Positions 23,436 through 33,400 of a stretch of 64,000 nucleotides of DNA are shown in pieces. Position numbers and translations under genes: made by a program. Origin of the DNA: Monarcha castaneiventris obscurior (taxonomy: Eukaryota > Chordata > Aves > Passeriformes > Monarchidae). Within the stretch, counting starts at the first letter, position 1. Every line of letters starts with the position of its first letter. The notes below the pieces were generated by a model. It had not been told where the DNA came from and made no database searches. It saw only the letters and a list, made by a program, of their open reading frames with translations. Where the stretch lies: assembly GCA_026261815.1 (NCBI GenBank), contig JAMPIT010000511.1:2961001-3025000 (forward strand), in the 5' to 3' direction.

Positions 23436-26400
23436 GTGAGTCACGGCGGCCTTCTCCCCCCCCCACCCCAACATCCCTCAGGCACAAGATGGCGGCGGCT
23501 CCGCGCGCCCGCGCCGCCATCTTGAGGGGAGGAGCGGGGGAGAGGCGGCGGCGCCTCAGCGGGATCCGAGCGGTCCCTGGTGTCGGGGCGGTCCCAGCGC
23601 TGCGGTTTGAGTCCCGTCGCGTTGCCCGGGGCTGCGCTTTGGGTTCCCTGGAGGTGCCCCTCGTGGTGGCACGGTACTATGGTTTGGATCTGCTCGCGGT
23701 GTCCCTGGCGGTCCCGAGGCTGCAGTTTGGATCTTTTCGCGGTGCCCGGGCGGTCCCGGCGCTGCGGTTTGGGTTTCGCGGGGTTCCTCAGGGCTCCCCG
23801 CAGCTTGGTGTGTCGCATCCAGTGATGGCTCGAACTGGTGTGATTCTTTGTAGGGTTTTAAAGCGAACCTCTCTCTGCTGAGGCGACCCGGGGAGAAGAC
23901 GTACACACAGCGCTGCCGGTTGTTTGTTGGGAATTTGCCTGCTGATATCACAGACGAAGATTTTAAAAGACTGTTTGCCAAATATGGGGAGCCGGGAGAG
24001 GTTTTTATCAACAAAGGGAAAGGCTTTGGATTCATTAAATTGGTAGGCATTCATGTTGTGTGTTCCTCCGTTTCGTTCTCGCCATGTGGTGTTGTACAAC
24101 TTAGTTTTCTAAAACTGGGTTTTGAACTTCCCCAGGAATCTAGAGCTCTTGCAGAAATCGCAAAGGCAGAGTTGGACGATACCCCCATGAGGGGCCGGCA
24201 GCTCCGCGTTCGCTTTGCCACTCACGCCGCTGCCCTGTCGGTTCGGAACCTCTCACCCTACGTGTCCAACGAGTTGCTCGAGGAAGCTTTTTCCCAGTTT
24301 GGTCCGGTGGAAAGAGCTGTTGTGATTGTAGATGATCGAGGTAGATCAACAGGAAAAGGCATTGTTGAGTTTGCATCAAAGCCAGCCGCAAGGAAAGCGT
24401 TTGAACGGTGTACTGAGGGGGTGTTTTTGTTGACAACGTAAGTACTTTGCCAGAATTTTTTAGTTTTAAGCTGAATAAAGACTGTAGGATTCTAGTTTTT
24501 CAGAATAAAGGCTTTTAGAGGGGTAAAATGAGTGTTTTCTGTTTAGCACTCCCAGGCCAGTTATTGTGGAACCATTGGAACAACTGGATGATGAAGATGG
24601 TCTTCCAGAAAAGCTTGCTCAGAAGAATCCGATGTATCAAAAGTAGGCACTGTCTTTTGATATAAAGAGGGTATCAGTGATGTTTTAAGTAGTATTGTCC
24701 CTGGCACTGAGGAATATGGAAAATTTTTCAGCAACAGGCTTCAGATTTTCCGTTGTATTTCCAGTTCTTCGGGGTTTTGTTCATAGTTTAAAGTAACATA
24801 ATGATTTGTTTAGTGTATTCACCAAGTGTTACACAAGCAGTTTTCTACATTGTATTACAAAGAAATAGCAGCTTGGCAGATGGCTTTGGTGTATGTAGAA
24901 ACTTGAAAAATCAGACTTAAACTGTTTCATGCTATTGTTGAGAGTTGTCATCTCCCTTAAGGCATGTCTCGGGTTGATGATCCCATTGGGAATTTGGAAA
25001 TTTACATTCATGGTTTGAAAGGGGAAATAAAGTAAAATTTTAACTCATTCCATGATTAGTATAAATTTGTTGCATGTGGGTTTGCCTTATGAGTTGACTA
25101 CTGGTATAAAGGAGCAAAGAGTGTAGAGTAGTATTAGAGTAAAGAGAAATCTTTTCTGAAACAGCAGGTTTGTGTTAGAGTCTGTATATTAAATCTTTTG
25201 GTGTAGGAATTTTATATTTTCCCAGATCATAAAAGAAAGTGCAGAGAAGGAGATCCAGTCAGTCTTGTTTGGCCTAGAAAGTGTTCAAAATTCCTTGCTT
25301 TGATCAAAAATTCGAAGTAGTTTAGAGGCAGCTTGGGTAAGAATGTGTATTAATACCACGTTCCAAAATGTTGAAATACTTTATATTCGTACTGTATGGA
25401 AAGCTTTTGAATTTGGTAGTTTTGTTCCATTAATTACTGAATTTTAAGTTCCAGGTGCTCAGGCATTTTGAGAGCTATGTAGGTGAAAGCAAAGGCTGTT
25501 GCTTGCCTTTGACACAGAGTGCTTTGACACTGGGAAAATCCACCTCTGTTGTGCCTGCTCGGGCAAAGGCCTGTCTTGTTTGAGGATTTTGCACCTGGAG
25601 TTGTCAGCAGTGAGGTGTCTAAAAACAGTTAAGAATGAGGTAAACAAGCAGTAGCGCTCTGAAGATTTGCTTGGATGTGATAGTGCAGGAGTCTCCATAT
25701 ATGCCATGATAGTTGTTTGTATCCAGTGCTGTTACCTTAGTGTGTAAGATGCAGCGCTTCCGTCACAGCTAGTTCCCTATCCAGTGATTGTCAGGTATTC
25801 TCAGGGTGCTCTTGATGTTCCCTGGTAATTCAGTTATTTTGCTTGTGATCTTGTATTGACCTTGAGTTTCCAGGATTGCTCACTCTGAGCATCTTCCTTT
25901 CTGCAGGGAAAGAGAGACTCCTCCCCGTTTTGCTCAGCCGGGCAGTTTTGAATTTGAATATTCCCAGAGATGGAAATCTTTAGATGAAATGGAAAAGCAG
26001 CAGAGAGAGCAAGTGGCAAAAAACATGAAAGATGCCAAGGACAAACTTGAAAGTGAGATGGAAGATGCTTATCATGAGCATCAGGCAAACCTCCTTCGTC
26101 AAGGTAATTAGTTCTGAATTCTTACTATTTTTTTGTTTCAAATGCTAACTTAAATGTATGGCTGTTTAATGGTTTAGTGAGTAAATTTATACTTCTGACT
26201 ATGAGCTTGAGAATTTCAGAGTTCAAGAGGAACTGGTAGTTTTCTGATATTTACATCAGTGGGTGTTAGTAAGAATTGTGGTGACACTGGAAGGTACTTC
26301 TCTGCCACAGTGCAGCTGAGGCATATCTAATTCAGATATAATTAAAATGTGACATTTTATGAAAAAGCTGCTCACAGGCTTCATTCCTGCAGATCTCATG

Positions 26401-29400
26401 AGGCGCCAGGAGGAGCTGAGGCGTATGGAAGAACTCCATAATCAGGAAATGCAGAAACGCAAGGAAATTCAGCTGAGGTTAGTTTGGCTTTCATGGGATT
26501 TTATTCAAAGTTACATTTATGCTTTTTTTTTTCCGATTACTTACATATGAAAGTTTTTATTTTTCAAGAAACACCATTGCTGCTTCAGTTTGTGTTTGCG
26601 AAATTGAACTGCTGTGTAAGTTTCTCCTCAAATGTTTGTGCATCATAGAGTATGGGGTTTTTTTTGCTTATGTGTAATCATTTAGTGCCTTTATATTGCT
26701 GGAGCAAGTGATGGTGGTGTGTGTTCAATGTGCTCCACTCGTGGGGTTTAACAGTCTGCTTTGGGGTGACCAGGCAGGAGGAGGAGCGTCGCCGGCGGGA
26801 GGAGGAGATGATGATCCGTCAGCGGGAGATGGAAGAGCAGATGAGGAGACAGAGGGAAGAGAATTATAGTAGAATGGGTTACATGGATCCAGTAAGTGAC
26901 ATCATGGGGGGTTTGGGATGCATTATCATGTTCAGGAATTGTGTTGATGTATTTTCAAGGTTGCTGTGTTTTGCTTCCTTTGGGTTGGCGACTGTGCTGT
27001 GTTTGTGTAGGGGCAGAGGCAGTAGTTGGCTGTACATGTGCTTTGTGTCCTGAAAAGTCTGGGTTTTGGTGGTTGATTATCCAAGGTAAAAGGTGTTTTT
27101 TCTATGCAGAGGGAGCGAGACATGAGAATGGGTGGTGCTGCCACAATGAACATGGGAGGTAAAGAATCTTTTAAGTAATTACTTCATTTGGCTAACTTAG
27201 AAATTGTCAGAGTATGATTATATATTTTTCTCTCTTAGATCCTTATGCTTCAGCAGCCCAGAAATTCCCACCTCTGGGAGGTGGTGGCGGCATAGGTTAT
27301 GAAGCTAATCCAGGAGTTGGCCAAGCAGCCATGAGTGGTTCTATGATGGGAAGTGACATGGTAACGTATCCTGTGGTGGCTTTAGCTTAGCACAAGGGAA
27401 TTGTTGTGGTTGGGAATGAGTTGTCCAGTGTTTGGATGGTTGTGGAAATATCACTGTTAACTGCTGACTCTCTTATCAGGTGTTTAACAGAGGACAGCGT
27501 GGCAGTGTGTAGCACTAGAGTAGTTGATAACCTTTATGGTAGCTTACACACTCAGAAAATTGTTTGTAAGTGAATTCAAATGTGCTCTTCAGCATATTTG
27601 CAATTAACTGACTTCATTGGACTTCGGAAATTCTGCGTCACTGTTAGGCTTGGAAGGATTTTTTACGAATTCTAGAGAATCTGACAAATTTCATCAAAAT
27701 ACTTAATGCGGTAGCTTTTCAGTAATTTGATGTTCCGTATTGATGGATAAGAGAGATTTTTTGTTCTCCTTCCCAGTGTGTAACACTGTTTGTTTTGGCC
27801 CTTCCAAGCCTAGGTAGGCTGGATGCATGTTGGTCTGGGTATGCTGTTCAGTCCAAAATCTGCGCTCAGGTCTGTTCCAGCAGCAGATTAACTTAAGTAA
27901 TAAATGGTAAACAGCATATCCCTTAGTCTGTGCTGATGTTGCTGTAGGAGAGCAGAAATGCTGGTTTTTAGCTTCAGGCATGTTCCAGCTGTCCTGGACT
28001 GTAGCTGTTTGTGGTTCCTGTCCCCCAAAGAAATGATAGCCCGATCTGTTTTCCCATGTGGGGCATGTCACAAAGGTAGAGCCTGTTAAAGCTACAGTGT
28101 ATCTCCTGTTCGAAGTATGTTTCCAAACTGTACTATTTTTGGCACACTACATGTGTGACTGGGCTTGGAGCCTGCTTGGAATTCCTACACTGAAGCACCA
28201 CGGATGGAGATTACAGAAGTGCTTAATGGACAGGATGGGAATCTGTTGGCTTAGGTGGCGATACCAGTGTGCTTTCACCCTCCTGAAAGGGTGTACACTT
28301 GTAGCACAAGCTGAACTAAATGATTTTTGGGCGGGTTTAGGCCTCTGGCTTAATGTGCTGAGCTACCATAGTAGCTTGTCAGATATCTTCTGTTTTATCT
28401 TTTTGGGGAATCGTATCTTTGGAATGGTAACTTCAGAGAGCATCATTTATGCAGTAGACAGTGCTGTCGGCCTTAAGGTATCTCAATAATCTACTGATAT
28501 TTAAGCAGTTCCTGAGCTTCCTGTGAGCAGTTAGGCAGTGTGTGGTGGATACTATGTACATATTTCTCCTGAAAACCATGGTACAGGTGCATGTTGAACT
28601 TGTGTAGTACCTGAAATGTGATCTGGTCAAAAGGTGTGACAGTGAGGTGGATTAACTGCCTAGAGTTTCTTAGGCTGGAGATCTCTGCCACACAAAGCTG
28701 TCACAGTTCCTGGGCTGATACCTTTAAACAGAACTGAAGATGAGCTGAAGCTGCCATGAATTAGGCAGAAATAACCTAAATAGTATTTGTGAAACTCCTA
28801 TCTTGGGTGCTGACTTTCAGAAGTCAGGAGCTCTGAAGTGTGCATTTTCAGTTGCAGATACTTTTTGTAACAAACCACCTACCATTGTTCTGTGACTCAG
28901 TAGTGGGAACCTTGGTGGAAATGAAAATTTAAAGCTCTCTTTGCCCTCATCATGTGTAAGTTCTGTAGGTTGAATGCTGATCACACCTAGTAATACAGTA
29001 ACTGAATGAAGTACATGCAACTAGAGGTACAAGTAAATAGACTTGAAGTCTCTGCTTTATTGCAGAGTAACTTAGCTGTTACACCTTGGTGTGAAACCTT
29101 TCAATGCTGTTAAGCTGTGAATTTTGCAAGAGCTTGTGGTGAAGGTGGGGTGGGAAGGGAGATCCTGCCTGGATGCACACAACCCTCTGTGCATTGCTCT
29201 AACTGGAAACACTTGAGTGCTTGGAACACGTTTTGCATCTGATGCAGCACCAGCAGCTCTGGAGTACGTGGGGTTTGAACAAGTGCCAGTCTTTGCTTGA
29301 GCAGTTGCGTTGGTTAGGTAAAGCACTGGTCAGTAGCTTTTTTCACATTTTTTTTTTCTTCTTGCAATGCAGTAGTGCTCACAATGAGTTTTGGTACTGC

Positions 29401-30106
29401 CAAAGGCCTCTGCAGTTTAGTCAGCAGACCGTAGTCTTAACCCCATCTTGAAAAGCACATGGTCTCTAGACAGCACATGCCAGTCCTGGTGAGTAGGCAT
29501 TCTGTTACATTTGATGAATGTCAGCTCCTGCTTCAGCCAACCGGAGCTGCGTTCTCTCCTTAGGCTTATTTGGAAATGACAGTGATGTAATCTGAGCTTT
29601 TACTGCACTAAAGGTGAGAAGTTTGCAAGCTATTTGCATTAACTTGGTTGAAAATTTTGCTAGAGCTCATTTGGAAAAGTTGTTAATTCACATCTGCACT
29701 AATGCTTACATTTCTAGCACTGCAGGGAGGATCTGTTCTTTGTAACAGATGTATGAGAATGCATCAAGTGGGAACATACCTCAAGGCATGTATTACAATA
29801 AACTAATTTTTAAATTACCCTTTTTTCCTTTCTATGTTCCCGGTACCTGTGGATCGGCTCAATGGTGATTGTATCGACGAACCTTGACTACGGAACCTTC
29901 TAAAAATATATACTTAACACACATGGACATCAACTACTTATAATGAACTGTTAATTCTGTTCCAATAGCGTCCTGAACGCTTTGGGCAGGGAGGTGCGGG
30001 GCCCGTGGGTGGCCAGGGTCCTAGAGGAATGGGGCCTGGAACACCAGCAGGATATGGTAGAGGGAGAGAAGAATATGAAGCCCCAAACAAAAAGCCCCGA
30101 TTTTAG
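22812..30106 (+). CDS. SFPQ: SFPQ, splicing factor proline- and glutamine-rich (PSF), 10 coding exons
   Basis: Exons 22812-23435, 23854-24042, 24136-24437, 24547-24642, 25907-26103, 26393-26477, 26774-26891, 27110-27158, 27239-27360 and 29969-30106 join in frame to 639 residues; all introns are GT-AG. The product is a DBHS-family nuclear RNA- and DNA-binding protein of paraspeckles, acting in splicing, transcription and repair, usually dimerised with NONO or PSPC1. Visible parts: N-terminal [10 protein letters not shown] and RGG-rich segment, Pro/Gly/Gln/Ser-rich tract to about 208, RRM1 about 230-300 (RNP2 LFVGNL, RNP1 KGFGFIKL), RRM2 about 304-380 (LSVRNLSP), NOPS about 385-435, charged coiled coil about 436-530, and Gly-rich tail ending NKKPRF. 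From exon 2 on it is nearly identical to human. The first exon is shorter than in mammals (human total 707 aa). The ATG has a CACCATG context. Confidence 0.97.
23485..23524. promoter_or_regulatory. inverted pair of YY1-type sites in SFPQ intron 1
   Basis: CAAGATGGCGGCG at 23485-23497 is exactly reverse-complementary to CGCCGCCATCTTG at 23512-23524, with a 14-bp GC-rich spacer. Each arm contains the AAGATGGCGGC core of the YY1 motif. It sits 50 bp inside intron 1, a usual position for YY1 elements downstream of CpG-island promoters. The RNA could also form a strong hairpin near the splice donor. Confidence 0.7.
23575..23800. repeat. degenerate minisatellite in SFPQ intron 1 (about 40-bp period)
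   Basis: Units resembling GCGGTCCC-gCTGCGGTTTG-(10-15)-CGCGGTGCCCGG recur about five times, clearest from 23589, 23709 and 23751. It fills most of the short intron 1 and creates long open frames that are not genes. Confidence 0.7.
23854..24042 (+). CDS. SFPQ: SFPQ exon 2
   Basis: 63 codons in phase 0, from GFKANLSLL to GKGFGFIKL. It carries the first RRM's RNP2 (LFVGNL) and RNP1. The acceptor is TTTGTAG and the donor is GTAGGC. Confidence 0.97.
24136..24437 (+). CDS. SFPQ: SFPQ exon 3
   Basis: 302 nt, from [10 protein letters not shown] to EGVFLLT. It includes the end of RRM1 and most of RRM2 ([19 protein letters not shown]). The donor is AACGTAAGT. Confidence 0.97.
24547..24642 (+). CDS. 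SFPQ: SFPQ exon 4 (start of NOPS)
   Basis: 96 nt encoding [20 protein letters not shown] and the following [11 protein letters not shown], the RRM2-NOPS linker. The acceptor is GTTTAG and the donor AAGTAGGC. Confidence 0.97.
25907..26103 (+). CDS. SFPQ: SFPQ exon 5 (NOPS and start of coiled coil)
   Basis: 197 nt encoding [20 protein letters not shown] and on to [10 protein letters not shown]. It holds the NOPS dimerisation segment and the beginning of the long charged helix. The preceding intron (24643-25906) has no other recognisable feature. Confidence 0.97.
26393..26477 (+). CDS. SFPQ: SFPQ exon 6 (coiled coil)
   Basis: 85 nt encoding [20 protein letters not shown] and on to EIQLR. This is coiled coil used for DBHS polymerisation. 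The donor is GTTAGT. Confidence 0.96.
26774..26891 (+). CDS. SFPQ: SFPQ exon 7 (coiled coil)
   Basis: 118 nt encoding [20 protein letters not shown] and on to SRMGYMDP. It ends in phase 0 at a GTAAGT donor. Confidence 0.97.
27110..27158 (+). CDS. SFPQ: SFPQ exon 8
   Basis: 49 nt encoding [16 protein letters not shown], aligned with the human [16 protein letters not shown] segment. The acceptor is TATGCAG and the donor GGTAAAG. Confidence 0.95.
27239..27360 (+). CDS. SFPQ: SFPQ exon 9
   Basis: 122 nt encoding [20 protein letters not shown] and on to SGSMMGSDM, ending in phase 0 at GTAACG. This is the branching exon. It joins either the last coding exon at 29969 or, by inference, the alternative exon at 36263. 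Read-through into the intron would add only about nine residues before a stop. Confidence 0.96.
27361..29968 (+). other. SFPQ: SFPQ intron 9 (2.6 kb)
   Basis: This is the longest intron between the canonical coding exons. It has no coding frame of note. Just before the acceptor (about 29838-29895) is a block with several CpGs (GGATCGGCTCAATGG, GTATCGACGAACC) that stands out from the AT-rich surroundings. Such a block could be a splicing-control element for the choice of 3' exon. Confidence 0.7.
29969..30106 (+). CDS. SFPQ: SFPQ exon 10, canonical last coding exon
   Basis: 45 codons and TAG stop, from [20 protein letters not shown] to [11 protein letters not shown]. It matches the human C-terminus, including the nuclear-localisation-type NKKPR end. 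The acceptor is CCAATAG. Confidence 0.97.
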   Translation, partial: RPERFGQGGAGPVGGQGPRGMGPGTPAGYGRGREEYEAPNKKPRF

Positions 30107-30394
30107 ATGTGACCTGTAGTTTCATTCCAGTTTGTTTTTGTCTGTCTTGTTTAGACACCGACTTCTTAATTCTTGCATTTTAGTAAGAAAGCTACGTTTT
30201 TATGGATGTTAGAAACTTACTGACCTAATATTTGTAAGTGGTCTGTTTGGGCGAGTACAATTTAATTATGTAATGCAGTGTTTCAAAATCAAATTTAGCT
30301 GTTTTTTTGATGTATAACGTCCCTAACTTGATGGCAGTGTACCTTGTGCCACTGAATTCCCAAAGTGTACCAACCTTTTTTTTACTGTGCTTCA

Positions 30395-30400
30395 AATAAA
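30395..30400 (+). terminator. SFPQ: polyadenylation signal of canonical SFPQ mRNA
   Basis: AATAAA lies 289 bp after the stop codon, preceded by a T-rich stretch. This gives a 3' untranslated region of about 0.3 kb. Confidence 0.8.
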
Positions 30401-30420
30401 TAGAAAACTAAATGTAGTAA

Positions 30421-33400
30421 CTCTTCTTGCCAGTCGTGGTTAAACAAAGGAGGCCGAATACCACACCTGCCACAGTAACCCGAGAGCCTCGAGCTGAGGT
30501 CGGACTAGACCAGGGTGTGGAACTGCAGTGAAGAGTGAGATCTCTTCCCATAGTGCCTCTATAGCCAAAGATTGGGTTAAATTGTAGCCGAACTTTGCAG
30601 TAGGTGCAGATTTTTTGAGCAGTAATTGTGCTGCAATAAGGAAGCAAGTGGAAATCTTACAAGTGCTGTAAGATACACTATTTAAAGCTTCACTGCAAGC
30701 AGTGCAGTAATGAATTCCATATTTTAGCTATGGGTGGTGGGATGGTAGCACTTACCACCCTGGCAGTTACTGCTTGGAATCTTTCAAAGACTTTAAGCAG
30801 AAGACTAGCAATGGTTATTTTAAAATAAATTCATAGAATGCCTTGTATTGGCTGACTTCCTAACTAAAGGATTGTTAATGTGATATTTATATGCTCTTAA
30901 GCTGTCTTGAGATTACAGGATCTGGCCTTGCTCCATATTGTACACCTGCCTGAAATTGCTTGGCAAAAAGACCAGAAGTGTTACTCAAGTGATTAAGGTT
31001 AACTTGCTTATGTCCTCATGCTAACAGTGGACTAATTTGCCTAGTTCAGAATACAATCATTTGTATTATGGGGACTGCAGGAACTATTCTTAAATCGTGT
31101 AGCTGGTGGGCAAATCCTAAAATCCTGTATGTAAAATACAGCAATCAGCTTGCTTGCATGATGGTTATCGCTCTTTTATTATTGATGTTTGGAGATAATG
31201 CTTCAAAAGTAGTATCTGAATCTGGAGTTTTAAGAGTTAATACTACACAGTGCAAATAAACTCCCTTTAAGGTTCTTTTTGTAGAAGATCTGATGAATTC
31301 GTTAGTTTGCTGTTCATTTTATTAAGCCCCAGAAGAATTTCAAAGCATTCTGGACTCATTGGTAAGGTAGTTGGTTTGCTTATTATTACAATGTACCAGG
31401 TAAGCTGGGAACGTGACTTCCCAGTGTCAAACACCTCGGTGTTAATGCAGGATACATCAACCTGCTTGGCACAAAGTAGGTGAACTTAGCTTGGCTGTAC
31501 CTTCACATGATCCCCAACCACTGGAGTTCTGTGAATAGCTTTAATCATTCCAATATCTTCCATTCTTTGTGCTAAGCATTGGCTAATTCTAAATTTTCTG
31601 CTAAATTTTCCCTTTGGTTAAAACTTAAGTGTCAGATTGCAGGGTTTTAGAGTACAGACATCTGATCCCTCTTGAAGTACTGTTACCCCTTAAATGACAG
31701 AATAGCAAGTTGGGAAATGCTGATACAGGTAACACTGACTTGGAACGTGAAGCTCACTAAAGAGCGATTCATCTTGTTTGGTGAATGCTTTTTGTTGACC
31801 CAGAAAAGTTTGGGGGTTGATAACATGCTACAGCAATGAATTGTTCTTGAGGAAATTCCAAATTGGCAGTTCATAAACTGCAGACCAAGTATTTGGAAGT
31901 TACTTGTATTGGATAGTTTACAAATGAGCAGTATCGATGCAATTTGCATTATTGAAGCGGTTTTAAACAATATCTTTTCTGGAGGGTGTTCATGGGACAC
32001 CCACAAAAGGTGAAGGTGTCCGAGGTGGGGAATTCTGAACGTGAACATTAAATTAATTTTTTCAGTTTATTTTTCAGATTACATGTCATTCTTTATTAAA
32101 AGAGATGCTGGTGCATATCCTAAAGTATGTTCTTTTGTAGTTCTGTAACTTGGAAGAGTGAAGGATGCTGCTGTCTTTGTACCTTACAGAGCTTGTCTTT
32201 GGGTACCCCTGTTTTGTACGTAAGCTACTGTTGCTAGGTATTAAAATAGCTGAGCTGCAAAACCATGATTAGTAAATATATTGAAAGATTTGGCGGTTTT
32301 CAAAACATCTGCAAGTTTGGTTAAATCTGGCTTTGTTGTAGCTGCATAAGCAGAATTTCTAAAACAAGTTCTGCTTTGAGTTGCATGTACTAAACAGGCA
32401 TATGATGAACTAGCCAACTTCTTTTCAAGACCTTTTAAAGATGGTGTCTTAAAAGCTGGCAAACATGTCAACTTTAAAATCTGATAAAAGTTACTAAATG
32501 TGGGAGGCGAGAAAGTGACGTTCCTTTGATCTGTTCCTATGAGGTTTTGGACTTTTTTCATAAACTCAGATTTATATAATTGAATCTTTTAAAATCTTTC
32601 AGAAAAGTGCTTTGCTGGTCAGACCTGTTTTTGGATGGTCTGGATCACATAACATTTTTGTACTGGACTTGGAGGACATTGGCTGTTGCAATTTAGCTTG
32701 TTTTATCAAAATTGAGCCCATTTTGACACTTGGAGCTCTAAAAACTGCAGCAAGTAGAAACTGGTATCGTTATACATATGTCTTCACACTTTCTCAGAAA
32801 TGAATACAGAATAATCTTACCTTCTGGTGTAGATACATTACACTAATCATTTATACAGCTGATGAGAAACTGAAAATGCTTTTGAGATTTTGTGGTATTT
32901 TTGTGGTAGACAAATTCTTGGCTTCTCCTTGGCAACCATTTACTGTGGCAGCAAGTTCTTGCTGGAGTTTGAGACTGCAATTTACACTTTAAACTAGTGG
33001 CCTGCTACATAACTGCACTTAGCCAGCATTTCTGCAGTTCATAACTGTGAGGAACGTAGTACCACAAATGGCAATGGACATTAGGACCCGGATGTAGTAT
33101 TCCTGCTTGCTCCAAGATTCTCATTGCCGACTGCGTACAGGTAGGTAACAAGCAATATAATATAACTTGGTGACTTTCTATGTAATCTTATACTGTGGGT
33201 ATTCTGACATCACACTTCTGACTGTGGAATTACAGTGCAGCACTCCATACCTGTATGCTGAGCTTGCATCAAAGCTGCGTGGTTTTCGGTTTTAAGCTTT
33301 TGTCTCATTCAGAGACAACAAGTAACTTACTGTGGTTCTTAGATGAGGATTTCCAGACCCGATTCCTCTGTACATACGACTTGGCTTGGGTGGATTTTTC

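Noticed and set aside
22443..23525. 360-aa open frame starting upstream of the SFPQ ATG
   Set aside because: It is the SFPQ exon 1 frame extended upstream through the promoter and downstream into intron 1. The [10 protein letters not shown] start at 22812 and donor at 23436 define the real limits.
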